64,000 nt of DNA from Burkholderiales bacterium Ga0074133 (GTDB taxonomy: Bacteria > Pseudomonadota > Gammaproteobacteria > Burkholderiales > Burkholderiaceae_C), in NCBI GenBank assembly GCA_001464865.1, contig LNEG01000125.1:1-64000 (forward strand). Direction: 5' to 3'. A model generated the notes under the pieces. That model worked only from the letters and a program-made list of their open reading frames with translations, was not told the origin of the DNA and did no database searches. Position numbers and translations under genes: made by a program. Of the stretch, positions 38,107 to 48,609 are shown one piece after another. How positions within the stretch are numbered: position 1 is the first letter of the stretch; the number at the start of each line of letters is the position of its first letter.

Positions 38107-38778
38107 ATGCCACACGCCAACGCAAACGCCAAAGCCAAAGCCAAAGCCAAAGCCGATGCAAACCCCATGAAGTCGATCACCATGCCCTCAATCACCCGCC
38201 CCGCCGACCATGGCCTGCTGCAACGCCCCGTGCTGGCAGCAGGTGTCTTTGTGTTCTCGGCCTTCACCGCCCTGGGGTTCAGCGCCGTGCTGGCGCTGGC
38301 CGCCCCGGCCGATGCCCAGGCCCGCACCCGCCACAGCGTGGAACACAACACCGACGGCAGCACCACTGCGCGCACCGGCGTGGCCCGCAGCGGAGCGAAC
38401 GGCACCGTGCTACGCGGCCGCACCGCCACCGCCGATGGGCAGGGCAATGCGAGCTTGACAAGCCGTGGCGTTGCTGTGGGCGCGCAGGGCGGTATGGCCA
38501 CGCGCCAAGGCAGCACCACCCGCAGCGCAGACGGTAGCGCCAGCCACGCAGGCACCATGTCAGCCCAAGGTGTGCAGGGCAGTCTGCAAAGCAGCGGCGG
38601 GGCTACCCGCAGCATCGACGGCACCTTCACGCAAGCCCGCAGCACCACTGCCACCAGCGCGGCCACGGGCCACAGCGTGCAGGCGCAAAGCAGCTACAGC
38701 AAGGACAACGGCCTGAGCCGCAGCGCTACATGCCATGACGCCAGCGGCACGGCGATGGCCTGCCCCACGCGGCCCTGA
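38107..38778 (+). CDS. Small exported Ser/Thr/Gly-rich repeat protein
   Basis: No named family recognised. Of 223 residues, the first 20 are a (Lys-Ala) run encoded by tandem AAAGCC hexamers; a hydrophobic segment (VLAAGVFVFSAFTALGFSAV) follows and probably acts as a signal peptide cleaved near PADAQA. The mature part is low complexity with repeats of the type TRSADGS / TRSIDGT and a C-terminal cysteine pair (ATCHDASGTAMACP). The start is uncertain: ATG at 38107 or 38167. It is divergent from the two-component genes across the operator. Confidence 0.65.
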   Translation: MPHANANAKAKAKAKADANPMKSITMPSITRPADHGLLQRPVLAAGVFVFSAFTALGFSAVLALAAPADAQARTRHSVEHNTDGSTTARTGVARSGANGTVLRGRTATADGQGNASLTSRGVAVGAQGGMATRQGSTTRSADGSASHAGTMSAQGVQGSLQSSGGATRSIDGTFTQARSTTATSAATGHSVQAQSSYSKDNGLSRSATCHDASGTAMACPTRP

Positions 38779-38830
38779 AGTCATCAGGCCGTTTCCCTGA
38801 TTTACCCCACTCGCCATCGAGGAGCCTTCC

Positions 38831-39802
38831 ATGTCCCTGCGCCCTTGTCTGACCGTGGCCTCCCTTGCGCTGCTCTCACTGGCCGCTGCCAGCGTGCAAG
38901 CCCAAAACACCGCACAAAACGGCGGTCGTCTGCGTGCGCTGATCGCACAGAAGCAGGCTGCGGCCGCTGAAGCCGCCTTGCCTGCGGGCGTGCAGCGCAT
39001 TGCCGACGTGCCCTATGGCACAGAGCCGGCGCAGCGCATGGATGTGTATGTATCCACCAGCCCCACCACGGGAACCAACAGCCCGGCAGCCAGCGCCGTG
39101 CGTGCGCCGGTCATCTTCATGGTGCATGGCGGCGGCTGGCGTCACGGTGACAAGGCCCTGGGCCGCGTGGTGCAGGAGAAGGTGAACCGTTGGGTGCCCA
39201 AGGGCTTCATCGTCATCTCCACCAACTACCGCATGCTCCCCGATGCCCCCGTGGCCGTACAGGTGCGCGACGTGCAGGCCGCCCTCATGGCCGCGCAGCA
39301 GCGCGCGGGAACGTGGGGCGGGGACCCGAACCGCTTCATCCTCATGGGGCACTCCGCTGGTGCCCACCTCGTGTCGCTGCTCAACGCGCGCGCGCCGCAG
39401 GCCCTGCGCGAAGGGGCCTGGCCCTGGCTGGGCACGGTGTCGCTCGATAGCGCCATGATGAACGTACCCGCCCGCATGCGCGTCCCGCACCTGCCTCTGT
39501 ACGACGACGCCTTTGGCTCCGACCCGGCGTACTGGGTGGCCATGTCGCCCTTTCACCAGTGGACGGTGGGCGCCCCGCCGATGCAGATGGTGTGCTCTAC
39601 CCAGCGGGCCGACGACCCCTGCCAGCAATCCGACGCCATGGCCCGCCACGTGCGCAACCATGGCGGTCGCGCCGAAGTGCTGCCGGAGGACCTGGACCAT
39701 GGCGAGATCAACGCCCAGCTGGGCCTGGACAGCGACTACACGCGCACCGTGGAGGCCTTCATGGGGTCGCTGGACGCCGAGGTGGCGCGGCGGCTGCAGT
39801 GA
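38831..39802 (+). CDS. Exported alpha/beta hydrolase
   Basis: A 323-residue serine hydrolase with a signal peptide cleaved after ASVQA. It has the oxyanion motif MVHGGGWRHGDK, the nucleophile elbow MGHSAGAHL and a likely catalytic His in LPEDLDHGEIN, as in carboxylesterase/BD-FAE proteins. It follows the small exported protein by 52 bases and may be controlled with it. Substrate unknown. Confidence 0.88.
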   Translation: MSLRPCLTVASLALLSLAAASVQAQNTAQNGGRLRALIAQKQAAAAEAALPAGVQRIADVPYGTEPAQRMDVYVSTSPTTGTNSPAASAVRAPVIFMVHGGGWRHGDKALGRVVQEKVNRWVPKGFIVISTNYRMLPDAPVAVQVRDVQAALMAAQQRAGTWGGDPNRFILMGHSAGAHLVSLLNARAPQALREGAWPWLGTVSLDSAMMNVPARMRVPHLPLYDDAFGSDPAYWVAMSPFHQWTVGAPPMQMVCSTQRADDPCQQSDAMARHVRNHGGRAEVLPEDLDHGEINAQLGLDSDYTRTVEAFMGSLDAEVARRLQ

Positions 39803-39810
39803 TGCCAGTA

Positions 39811-39868
39811 GATTTGATATTTAATCAATAGCTTCCAGTGCTTATGAGATAAGCGCTGGGGTTCATTT
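39811..39868 (+). repeat. Dispersed palindromic repeat, copy 7 (convergent gap)
   Basis: Best preserved copy. GATTTGATATTTAATCAATAGC is followed by a hairpin CCAGTGCTTAT (39835-39845) / ATAAGCGCTGG (39849-39859), then GGTTCATTTT. It lies between the hydrolase and uvrA stops and may act as a bidirectional terminator. Confidence 0.8.
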
Positions 39869-42800
39869 TCATGCTGAACGGGCCTTGAGATAGGGCGCTA
39901 GGTACCGCCCCGTATGGCTGGCCGGGTTGGCCGCCAGTTCCTCGGGCGTGCCCACGCCCACCACGGTGCCACCGCCCGCGCCGCCCTCGGGGCCCATGTC
40001 GATGAGCCAGTCTGCCGTTTTGATCACGTCGAGGTTGTGCTCGATGATGACGATGGTGTTGCCCGCATCGCGCAGCTGGTGCAGCACCTTGAGCAGCAGG
40101 TCGATGTCGGCAAAGTGCAGGCCGGTGGTGGGCTCATCCAGGATGTAGAGCGTGCGGCCGGTGTCGCGTTTGGACAGCTCCTGCGCCAGCTTCACCCGCT
40201 GCGCCTCACCGCCCGACAGCGTGGTGGCGGCCTGCCCCAGGCGGATGTACGACAGGCCCACATCCAGCAGCGTCTGCAGCTTGCGCGCAATGGTGGGCAC
40301 GTCCTTGAAGTAGGCCGCGGCGTCCTCCACCGTCAGCTCCAGGATCTGGGCAATGTTCTTGCCCTTCCACTGCACTTCCAGCGTCTCGCGGTTGTAGCGC
40401 TGGCCGTGGCAGATGTCGCAGGGCACGTACACGTCGGGCAGGAAGTGCATCTCCACCTTCACCACGCCGTCGCCCTGGCAGGCCTCGCAGCGGCCACCGC
40501 CGGAAGATTGCGACACGTTGAAAGAAAAGCGCCCCGGGCCATAGCCTCGTTCCTTGGCCGTGTTGGTCTCGGCCATCAGCTCTCGGATGGGGGTGAACAG
40601 GCCGGTGTAGGTGGCCGGGTTGCTGCGCGGCGTGCGGCCAATGGGGCTCTGGTCTACGTTGATGACCTTGTCGAAATACTCGATGCCCACGATCTCTTCG
40701 TGCGCAGCCGGCTCCTCGTGCGCGCGGTGCACCTGCCGCGCCACGGCGGCGTACAGCGTGTCATTGACCAGCGTGCTCTTGCCCGAGCCCGACACGCCGG
40801 TCACGCAGGTGAGCAGCCCCACGGGGAAGTCCACCGTGACGCCCTTCAGGTTGTTGCCGGTGGCACCCGCCACGCGCAGGGCCTGCACGGCGCCCTGGCG
40901 TGCATGGTGTTCGGCCATGCGCTCGGCGCGGCGCTTGCTGGCCTCGGTCTGCGGAAATCGCGATTTGGCCTTAGCCTCGACCACGGGCGCGGGCTGGTCC
41001 AGCACGGGCAGCCAGGGCGTGCGCCGCTTTGGCACGGCAATGGTGCGCGTGCCGGACAGGTACTGGCCCGTGAGCGACTGGGCGTTGGCCCGCACTTCGT
41101 CGTACGTGCCCTGCGCCATCACGCGCCCACCGTGCACGCCCGCGCCGGGGCCCATGTCGATCACATGGTCGGCGGCGCGCATCATGTCTTCGTCGTGCTC
41201 CACCACGATCACGCTGTTGCCAATGTCGCGCAGGTGCTGCAGCGTGGCGATCAGCCGGTCGTTGTCGCGCTGGTGCAGGCCGATGCTGGGCTCGTCCAGC
41301 ACGTACATCACACCCGTCAGGCCCGAGCCGATCTGCGACGCCAGGCGAATGCGCTGCGCCTCGCCGCCCGACAGCGTCTCGGCGCTGCGGTCCAGGCTCA
41401 GGTAGCTCAGGCCCACATCGTTCAGGAACTGCAGGCGCGTGGCGATCTCGCGCACCACCTTGTCGGCAATCTCGGCCTTGGCACCCGTCAGCTGCAGGGC
41501 CTTGAACCACGCGTGCGCGCCGCTCAGTGTGGCGTGGCTCACCTCAAAAATGGCGCGGGCCTGGTCGCCCTCGCCCACCTTCACATGGCGGGCCTCGCGG
41601 CGCAGTCGGGTGCCCTGGCATTCGGGGCAGGGCTGCGTGCTGCGAAAGCGCGCCAGGTCCTCGCGCACCACCACCGAGTCGGTCTCGCGGTAGCGCCGCG
41701 CCATGTTGGGGATGATGCCCTCGAACGGGTGCTTCTTGGTGTGCACCTTGCCCTTGGAGGCCCCGCTGTCCATGATGTAGGTGAAGGCGATTTCCTCGTC
41801 GCCCGAGCCGTACAGGATGGCGTGCTGCACCGGCGCAGGCAGCGATTCAAAGGGCGCTTCGATGTCGAATGCGTAGTGCCGCGCCAGGCTCTCCAGCATC
41901 GCAAAGTAGTAGCCATTGCGCCGGTCCCAGCCCTTGATGGCGCCGCTGGCCAGGCTGAGCGTGGGGAAGGCCACCACACGCACCGGGTCGAACACCTCGC
42001 GCTGGCCGATGCCGTCACACGATGGGCACGCGCCCATGGGCGAGTTGAAAGAGAACAGGCGCGGCTCCAGCTCGGCCAATGAATAGCTGCACACCGGGCA
42101 GGCAAACTTGCTGCTGAACAGGTGTTCCTGGCCCGAGTCCATCTCCAGCGCCAGCACGCGGCCGTTGCCGTCGTGGCCGCCCACGCGCAGGGCCGCTTCG
42201 ATGCTCTCGGCCAGACGCTGGGCCAGGTCGGCCCGCACCTTGATGCGGTCGATCACCACGTCAATGTCGTGCTTCTCGGTCTTCTTGAGCACGGGCAGGT
42301 TTTCGTGCTCGTAGGTCTGCCCATCCACCCGGAACCGGATGTAGCCCAGCGCCTGCATCTGCGCAAACAGCTCGGTGAACTCGCCCTTCTTCTCGCGCGC
42401 CACGGGCGCGAGGATCATCAGCTTGGTGTCCTCGGGCAGTGCCAGCACGGCATCCACCATCTGGCTCACCGTCTGCGCCGCCAGCGGCAGGCCGTGCTCG
42501 GGGCAATAGGGCGTGCCCGCACGGGCGTACAGCAGGCGCAGGTAGTCGTGGATCTCGGTCACCGTGCCCACGGTGGAGCGCGGGTTATGGCTGGTGGCCT
42601 TTTGCTCGATGGAAATCGCTGGCGACAGGCCTTCGATCAGGTCTACATCGGGCTTGTCCAGCCGCCCCAGAAACTGCCGCGCGTAGGCCGACAGGCTCTC
42701 CACATACCGCCGCTGCCCCTCGGCATACAGCGTGTCAAACGCCAGGCTCGACTTGCCCGAGCCCGACAACCCCGTGATCACCACCAGCTGGTTGCGCGGG

Positions 42801-42964
42801 ATGTCCAGGTCGATGTTCTTGAGGTTGTGCGTGCGTGCGCCGCGGATGCTGATGCGCGCCTGCGCCAGCGCAGCACCCAGGTACATGCCGTTCGGCGAGT
42901 CGCTGTGGTCGGAACGCGGGGGAGTAGGACTGGTCACGGTGGGCGGGGGCTCAAGGCTGGGCAA
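39869..42964 (-). CDS. uvrA: Excinuclease ABC subunit A
   Basis: DNA-damage recognition ATPase of nucleotide excision repair. The 1031 residues have two ABC ATPase halves (first [20 protein letters not shown]; second [11 protein letters not shown]), two zinc modules (CPVCSYS ... CPSCDGIG and CEACQGDG ... CDICHG), and LSGGEAQR in both halves. The longer size compared with E. coli (940) comes from an N-terminal tail and an insert around residues 640-690. It is divergent from the accessory block. An in-frame Met 26 codons later is a possible alternative start. Confidence 0.97.
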   Translation of the reverse strand: MPSLEPPPTVTSPTPPRSDHSDSPNGMYLGAALAQARISIRGARTHNLKNIDLDIPRNQLVVITGLSGSGKSSLAFDTLYAEGQRRYVESLSAYARQFLGRLDKPDVDLIEGLSPAISIEQKATSHNPRSTVGTVTEIHDYLRLLYARAGTPYCPEHGLPLAAQTVSQMVDAVLALPEDTKLMILAPVAREKKGEFTELFAQMQALGYIRFRVDGQTYEHENLPVLKKTEKHDIDVVIDRIKVRADLAQRLAESIEAALRVGGHDGNGRVLALEMDSGQEHLFSSKFACPVCSYSLAELEPRLFSFNSPMGACPSCDGIGQREVFDPVRVVAFPTLSLASGAIKGWDRRNGYYFAMLESLARHYAFDIEAPFESLPAPVQHAILYGSGDEEIAFTYIMDSGASKGKVHTKKHPFEGIIPNMARRYRETDSVVVREDLARFRSTQPCPECQGTRLRREARHVKVGEGDQARAIFEVSHATLSGAHAWFKALQLTGAKAEIADKVVREIATRLQFLNDVGLSYLSLDRSAETLSGGEAQRIRLASQIGSGLTGVMYVLDEPSIGLHQRDNDRLIATLQHLRDIGNSVIVVEHDEDMMRAADHVIDMGPGAGVHGGRVMAQGTYDEVRANAQSLTGQYLSGTRTIAVPKRRTPWLPVLDQPAPVVEAKAKSRFPQTEASKRRAERMAEHHARQGAVQALRVAGATGNNLKGVTVDFPVGLLTCVTGVSGSGKSTLVNDTLYAAVARQVHRAHEEPAAHEEIVGIEYFDKVINVDQSPIGRTPRSNPATYTGLFTPIRELMAETNTAKERGYGPGRFSFNVSQSSGGGRCEACQGDGVVKVEMHFLPDVYVPCDICHGQRYNRETLEVQWKGKNIAQILELTVEDAAAYFKDVPTIARKLQTLLDVGLSYIRLGQAATTLSGGEAQRVKLAQELSKRDTGRTLYILDEPTTGLHFADIDLLLKVLHQLRDAGNTIVIIEHNLDVIKTADWLIDMGPEGGAGGGTVVGVGTPEELAANPASHTGRYLAPYLKARSA

Positions 42965-43184
42965 CCGGACATGATAACCAGCGCCCCCTCAGTTGAGGTC
43001 CGCACGGTGCCGGCGCGCATGCATCGCGCCGTTGGCATCCGTACGTTTGCTTTCAATTTGGCCCGCATTCAATGTATCGTCATGTCGTAACCGGTTGATA
43101 CGATGCGGCCCGAATTCCATCCTTTGGCCCTTGCTGGCCTATTCGACGATGCTGCGCGGCGCTGGCGCTGGCTGACGACACCAC

Positions 43185-46100
43185 ATGAAGAAAATCCTCA
43201 CGGCCTTGCTGGGCCTCCTCGTACTGCCTTGTGCCTTCGCAGTGAACTACGCGATCCAGGATGGGGGCAGCGATGGTGCCTGCCCCAACGCGTGGCCGCC
43301 CTCCATCGTTGGCAATTACGTCGAGAACGGCACGCTCAACGGCGTACCGCGTTATGACGGCAACGGCTGGTATTTGTACCGTGCGTCGGTTTTTGGGGCC
43401 AATACCTGGGTCGTCAGCAACGTGCCCGGAAGTACGGACCTGAACAACAGCACGATTGCTTTCTATCTCGGATCTGAGAGCACCACCCCACCCACCGGCA
43501 CGGGCTATGCCAAGACCAACTCGGCCTGCGGCAAGATCAACGTGCAGCAAGGCGTGGCGGTGCCTCCACCAGACGCACCGCAGCTCTACAACCTCAACTC
43601 CGGGACGCCCCCGTACGTGTCATCGGGCAAGGCCACCATGTACTGGTCTGCGGTGGCGGGTGTCGTGGGTTACAAGGTCGACGTGGCGACTGACGCGGCG
43701 TTCACTGCATTTCATCCTGGCTACAACGGGCGGGTCGTTACGGCTTCACCCACCCCGCCAACGTTTCTCGAGGTCGACAACCTCACGAGTGCAGGCACAA
43801 CGTATTACTTCCGTGTGCGTTCCTACACCGGCGCTGGAGACAGCGCGCAGTCGAACGTGATCAGCACCACGACCGTGCCAGCCTCACCGGCGGTCCAGGC
43901 CGCCACAGATGTCCGGGCCAACCGCTTCACCGCCCAATGGAGCGCCGCTGCGGGGGCTGACAGCTATCGACTGCAGGTCTGCACGGATGCGGGGTTTGGC
44001 AGTTGCGTGGGCGGCTACAACCCGGCGGTGCTCGGGGACGCCACACAGACATTGGTGTCGGGCCTTGCACCCAACACCACCTACTACTACCGGGTGTCCG
44101 CCGGAAATGTCAACGGCACGAGCGCGTACTCCGCCAGCACCAGCCTTACCACCAACGCTTTGCCCACGCTTGGGGGCACTTTCACGACGGCAGGCGCAGT
44201 GAATGACAACGCGACCATCGCGCCCTTTTCTGGTGTGACCGTGACCGACGTGAACGCAGGGGCGCTGACCGTGCGCATCACCTACGCTGCGGCAAATGGC
44301 ACCCTCACAGGAACAGGGCTTACAGGCATCGCTGGCAACTACACCGTCGCAGGCGCCAGTCCTGCCGAGGTCACGGCACGCTTGCAAGCGCTGGTGTTCC
44401 ATCCAACCTACGGCCAGGGGCCTGTGGGTACCACCGTCACCACCACGTTCACGCTGGTGCCCAACGATGGCATCGACAACGGGAGCGGCAACAGCTCGAC
44501 AGTGGTGGTCACGACGATGACCAACGTGGCCCCCGCCTTTGTGGCTGGCACGACCAGTCTCACCGTGGGTGCCAACAGCAGTGCCAACGATGTCAAACCG
44601 CTGCTCGCTGTCAATGACTCGGACGCCGGGCAGACGCTCACCTGGACAGTGCAAACCGCGCCCAGCCATGGGTCCGTACAGTTGACGGGGACGGCAACAA
44701 CGGCAGGTGGATCCGGCATCGCTCCATCAGGCACCATCACCTACACGCCCGCTGCTGGCTATGCTGGCAACGACAGCTTCGTCATTCGTGTGAGTGACAG
44801 CTTCGATTCCGCCTTGCGCACCATCACCGTCACCGTACAGGCGGTGGCGCCTGCAGCGCCCTTGATCGGCACCGCCACAGCGGGAGACGGAGAGGCCAGC
44901 GTGACCTTTAACGCGCCTGCCAGCAACGGTGGATCGGCCATCACCATCTACACCGCCACCGCCAACCCGGGCGGTGCATTCGGTACATGCGCCGGGCCGG
45001 CGGCCTGTGCTGCAACCGTCGCTGGCCTGACCAATGGAACGGCCTACACCTTCACCGTCACTGCTACCAACAGTATCGGCACTGGTCCGGCGTCTGGCGT
45101 ATCCAATTCCGTGACCCCAAAGGGCAGTCAAACCATTACTTTTGCCAACCCCGGCGCACAGAATTTTGGAACGACGCCCACGCTCACTGCTACGGCAGCA
45201 TCCGCAACCGGGACCAGCGGTCTGACCGTCAGTTTCACTTCGTCAACCACCGGGGTCTGCACGATCACCAGTGGCGGTGCACTCACGTTTGTGACGGCGG
45301 GCTCGTGCACGATCAATGCGGATCAGGCGGGTGACGCGGCTACCAGTGCAGCGCCGACCGTGACACAAACGTTCACTGTCAGTGCGACAGTGCCCGGCGC
45401 TCCCACGATCGGCACTGCAACCGCCGGCAATACCCAGGCAACGGTCACTTTCACACCACCAGCAAGCACCGGCGGTGCGTCCATCCTGGCTGGGGGCTAC
45501 ACCGCGACTGCCAACCCGGGCGGCGCAACGGGTACGGGCTCTGGTTCGCCCATCACCGTGACCGGCCTGATCAACGGTGTGGCGTATACCTTTACCGTGA
45601 CGGCCACCAACGCGGCAGGGGCCGGTGCAGCTTCGGCCGCATCCAACGCGGTCACGCCGGCGGCGCCCCAGACCATCACGTTCAACGCCCCCGGTGCGCA
45701 GAACTTTGGCACCTGGCCCACGCTCACGGCGACTTCCTCGTCGGGGCTGACGGTAGTGTTTACCTCGTCCACCGCGAGTGTGTGTACGACGACCAGCGGC
45801 GGTGCGCTGATGTTCTTGTCCAGCGGCACCTGCACCATCAACGCTGATCAGGCTGGCGACTCCAGCTATCTCCCGGCCCCGCAGGTCAGTCGCAGCTTTG
45901 CGGTCAGTCCGGCGGTACCTGGCGCCCCCAACATCGGCACGGCCATTGCTGGTGACACCCAGGCCTCCGTGGCATTCACCGCGCCGGTCAACATCGGCGG
46001 CTCTCCAATCACGTCCTATATTGTCACCGTCATCCCTCCAGACGTGGCGCCCGTCACCGGCGCCAGCTCGCCTATCGTCGTCACGGGTCTGACCAACGGA

Positions 46101-46964
46101 CAGGCTTACGCCTTCCGCGTCACTGCCGAGAACGTAGCCGGTGTCGGCCCGGCCTCTGCGGCATCGAACTCCATTACTCCCAAGTCCATCCAGACCATCA
46201 CCTTTGCCAACCCGGGCGCCCAGAGCTTCGGCGCCACGCCCACTCTTGCGGCAACAGCCGACTCCGGCCTGACAGTGGACTTCACGTCCTCCACACCGGG
46301 TGTGTGCACCATCAGCTCGGGTGGCGCCCTTACGTTTGTGGCGGCGGGCGCCTGCACCATCAATGCTGACCAGCCCGGTAGCGCCACTTACCTGGCGGCC
46401 CCTCAAGTCACCAACACCTTCACGGTGAACCCCATGCTCAGCATGAGCGGCACTGTGCCGGGCATGGCGGGCACCGCTACCGCCACGCTGACAGGGGGTG
46501 GTCCGGGTTGCACGCTGGATTCCGCCAACACCCGCTTCATGGCCGCAGTCTCTCTGCCAGCTGGTCGCACTGCTCCGCATGGCGGGTTCGAGTTCCGGGC
46601 CACGGGTTGCACCGGCAGCGTCACCGTGGCTCTGGCCTACCCGGACCCCCTGCCTGCGGGCGTGGCGTTCTGGAAGTTCGGCCCCGCCACGTCGGCCGCC
46701 GCAAGCAGCTGGTTCCAGTGGTCCGGCGCCACGCTCAGTGGAGACCGGCGCACTGTGAGCTACACCATTGCCGACAACGGCGTGGGCGATGCCGACCCCG
46801 CCACCGGGGTGCTGCGAGACCCATTTGTGCCCGCGCTGGGCGGTGCTGCCGATGCGGTGGGCATCCCGGTGGATGCACCTTGGGCGCTGGCCTTGATCAG
46901 TGCGTTGATCGGCTGGTTCGGCTGGCGCCGTACTGGGCGCGCTGCGCCTTCAACACAAGGCTGA
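43185..46964 (+). CDS. Large secreted FN3/Ig-like protein with choice-of-anchor and IPTL-like C-terminus
   Basis: A 1259-residue exported protein. The signal peptide ends near VLPCAFA. A unique N-terminal domain (about 20-125) follows, then two FN3 domains (about 128-325), cadherin-like/Ig domains (about 325-555; GTITYTPAAGYAGNDSFVIR), and alternating FN3 and bacterial Ig-like units. The Ig units begin with QTITFANPGAQNFG and end in GTCTINADQAG. The last 150 residues match a choice-of-anchor U domain (FEFRATGC, IADNGVGDADPATGVL) and end in an IPTL-type tail (helix PWALALISALIGWFGWRR). First of six co-directional genes; probably surface-anchored. Confidence 0.88.
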   Translation: MKKILTALLGLLVLPCAFAVNYAIQDGGSDGACPNAWPPSIVGNYVENGTLNGVPRYDGNGWYLYRASVFGANTWVVSNVPGSTDLNNSTIAFYLGSESTTPPTGTGYAKTNSACGKINVQQGVAVPPPDAPQLYNLNSGTPPYVSSGKATMYWSAVAGVVGYKVDVATDAAFTAFHPGYNGRVVTASPTPPTFLEVDNLTSAGTTYYFRVRSYTGAGDSAQSNVISTTTVPASPAVQAATDVRANRFTAQWSAAAGADSYRLQVCTDAGFGSCVGGYNPAVLGDATQTLVSGLAPNTTYYYRVSAGNVNGTSAYSASTSLTTNALPTLGGTFTTAGAVNDNATIAPFSGVTVTDVNAGALTVRITYAAANGTLTGTGLTGIAGNYTVAGASPAEVTARLQALVFHPTYGQGPVGTTVTTTFTLVPNDGIDNGSGNSSTVVVTTMTNVAPAFVAGTTSLTVGANSSANDVKPLLAVNDSDAGQTLTWTVQTAPSHGSVQLTGTATTAGGSGIAPSGTITYTPAAGYAGNDSFVIRVSDSFDSALRTITVTVQAVAPAAPLIGTATAGDGEASVTFNAPASNGGSAITIYTATANPGGAFGTCAGPAACAATVAGLTNGTAYTFTVTATNSIGTGPASGVSNSVTPKGSQTITFANPGAQNFGTTPTLTATAASATGTSGLTVSFTSSTTGVCTITSGGALTFVTAGSCTINADQAGDAATSAAPTVTQTFTVSATVPGAPTIGTATAGNTQATVTFTPPASTGGASILAGGYTATANPGGATGTGSGSPITVTGLINGVAYTFTVTATNAAGAGAASAASNAVTPAAPQTITFNAPGAQNFGTWPTLTATSSSGLTVVFTSSTASVCTTTSGGALMFLSSGTCTINADQAGDSSYLPAPQVSRSFAVSPAVPGAPNIGTAIAGDTQASVAFTAPVNIGGSPITSYIVTVIPPDVAPVTGASSPIVVTGLTNGQAYAFRVTAENVAGVGPASAASNSITPKSIQTITFANPGAQSFGATPTLAATADSGLTVDFTSSTPGVCTISSGGALTFVAAGACTINADQPGSATYLAAPQVTNTFTVNPMLSMSGTVPGMAGTATATLTGGGPGCTLDSANTRFMAAVSLPAGRTAPHGGFEFRATGCTGSVTVALAYPDPLPAGVAFWKFGPATSAAASSWFQWSGATLSGDRRTVSYTIADNGVGDADPATGVLRDPFVPALGGAADAVGIPVDAPWALALISALIGWFGWRRTGRAAPSTQG

Positions 46965-47186
46965 GTCGGCGGCAGCGAGGCACGCAGCAGCAGCCGGCCC
47001 TTTCTAGCCTGCAGGGGGCGGTGTTGACCGCCCTTCACATCACCATCGGTCGCCAGGCTCTGCTGCCCATGGGATCACCAGGCCCCGGGTGCACACGCCG
47101 GGCAGTTCCCATCCGGCGGTCGCATCCCACGGCATCGCGTGTTCACGGGATGTGCAGGTGCCCAGGGTTCGCATAACGTCCGGGCC

Positions 47187-48077
47187 ATGTTGCAACCCGC
47201 ACGCCTAGCCCCTTCCCTTGCACCGCCAGTCGCGGCCGGCATGTTCGAGTTCGGCGGTCCGACCTGCCAGCCTGGCGTTCGCGAACTGCTGGACGGGATC
47301 GCCTTGCGCGCCATCCAGCCGGGCGACGAGGCCTGGCTGCATGCAATCTTCAGCTGCACGCGCGATGCCGAGCGCCAGCTGCTGGCATGGCCGCACGAGG
47401 CCTGGCAGGCCTTCGTGGCGCAGCAGTCCGCATGGCAGCAGGCGCAGTACCAGGCACAGTGCCAGAACCCCGCGTTCGACCTGGTGCTCTTCCACGGACA
47501 GGTCGCGGGCCGGCTTTACGTGGACCGGCGCCGCGATGAGATCCGTGTGGTGGACATTGCACTGCTGCCCGCATTTCGCGGCCAGGGTATCGGCAGGCGT
47601 TTGCTCCAGGCACTGGTGGCCGAATCGGATGCCTGCGGCCAGCCTCTGGCGCTGCAGGTAGCGCGGCACAACCCCATCCTGGCGTACTACCAGCGGCTGG
47701 GCATGCAGATGCAGGACGACCTGGGGGAGCACCTGTGCCTGACGCGTCCCTGCAGGACGGCCGCCCCGCCGTCGGCCGACGCATTCCTGGATGGCGTGGG
47801 TTCGGACTTCCGGCTGGTGCACCCCGAAGCAGGGTACCTCGCCACGCTGCGGCTGGAGCGGGTGCAATCTTGGCAAGCCGGAGCGCTGCAGGGCTGCGCG
47901 GTGCATTTTTCAGGGCCGGACATCCAGCGCACGGCCCCTGACACCTATGGCCTGGAGCATCGGCAACTGGGACGGTTTTCGCTGCGTCTGGGGCCTGTAC
48001 AGCGCGGCGGCGATGGCGCATGCCGTTACGAGGCACTGATCACCCGCATGCATTCACCCACAGAGCAAGGAACCTGA
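47187..48077 (+). CDS. GNAT acetyltransferase fused to a DUF6916 domain
   Basis: A 296-residue protein with two parts. Residues about 35-185 are a GNAT fold; acetyl-CoA motif A is ALLPAFRGQGIGRRLLQALV, followed by HNPILAYYQRLGM. Residues about 200-295 resemble DUF6916: FRLVHPEAGYLATLRLERV, VHFSGPDIQRTAPDTYGLEH and LGRFSLRLGPV. From memory, DUF6916 is usually a separate short gene near tail-collar genes, so this is a fusion. No signal peptide. ATG at 47187 chosen; 47139 and 47241 are alternatives. One base separates it from the first collar gene. Confidence 0.8.
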   Translation: MLQPARLAPSLAPPVAAGMFEFGGPTCQPGVRELLDGIALRAIQPGDEAWLHAIFSCTRDAERQLLAWPHEAWQAFVAQQSAWQQAQYQAQCQNPAFDLVLFHGQVAGRLYVDRRRDEIRVVDIALLPAFRGQGIGRRLLQALVAESDACGQPLALQVARHNPILAYYQRLGMQMQDDLGEHLCLTRPCRTAAPPSADAFLDGVGSDFRLVHPEAGYLATLRLERVQSWQAGALQGCAVHFSGPDIQRTAPDTYGLEHRQLGRFSLRLGPVQRGGDGACRYEALITRMHSPTEQGT

Positions 48078-48078
48078 C

Positions 48079-48597
48079 ATGAGCGATGCATTTCTGGGCG
48101 AAATCCGCCTGCTTGCCAGCGCCATCGTGCCGAGCGGCTGGGCCGTGTGCGACGGGCGCCAACTGGCCGTGGCGGACAACACGGCGCTGTTTGCCCTGCT
48201 CGGCAACGCCTATGGCGGCGACGGCAGCCAGACCTTTGCGCTGCCCGACCTGCGCGGTCGCCTGCCGATCGGAATCGGACAGGGGCCCGGCCTGAGCCCG
48301 CGTAACCTGGGCGACGCATTGGGCGAAGAGCGCGTGACCCTGGCGGTGCAAGAGATGCCACCGCACACCCACGCACTGCAAGCGGGCGGCGCGGCCACCA
48401 GCAACGTGCCGCGGGCGCTGGTTCCCGCGGCGGTGGAGGGCTTCAACCTGTATGCCACGGCGGTTGCAAATCCGCAGGTGCTGGCCACCGGGACGGTACA
48501 GGCCACGCAGGGCAGCGAGCCGCACAACAACGTGATGCCGTCGCTGGTGCTCAATTTCATCATGTGCCTGGATGGCGCATCCCCGAACTTGCAATGA
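48079..48597 (+). CDS. Tail-collar (MdpB-like) protein 1
   Basis: A 172-residue protein of the phage tail collar / microcystin-dependent-protein family. Marks: FLGEIRLLASAIVPSGWAVC, the collar motif FALPDLRGRLPIGIGQG, and the C-terminal MPSLVLNFIMCLDG. No signal peptide or membrane segment. First of three tandem paralogues; it starts one base after the GNAT-DUF6916 stop. Function in non-phage settings is not established. Confidence 0.9.
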   Translation: MSDAFLGEIRLLASAIVPSGWAVCDGRQLAVADNTALFALLGNAYGGDGSQTFALPDLRGRLPIGIGQGPGLSPRNLGDALGEERVTLAVQEMPPHTHALQAGGAATSNVPRALVPAAVEGFNLYATAVANPQVLATGTVQATQGSEPHNNVMPSLVLNFIMCLDGASPNLQ

Positions 48598-48609
48598 GAG
48601 GACAAGGCG

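Noticed and set aside
43070-43130. ATCGT/ACGAT inverted repeat before the large secreted gene
   Set aside because: Only five bases per arm with a long spacer, so it is likely chance; no clear promoter could be tied to it.
42965-43184. LexA (SOS) box upstream of uvrA, and likewise before ssb
   Set aside because: No CTGT-N8-ACAG site could be seen upstream of either gene.
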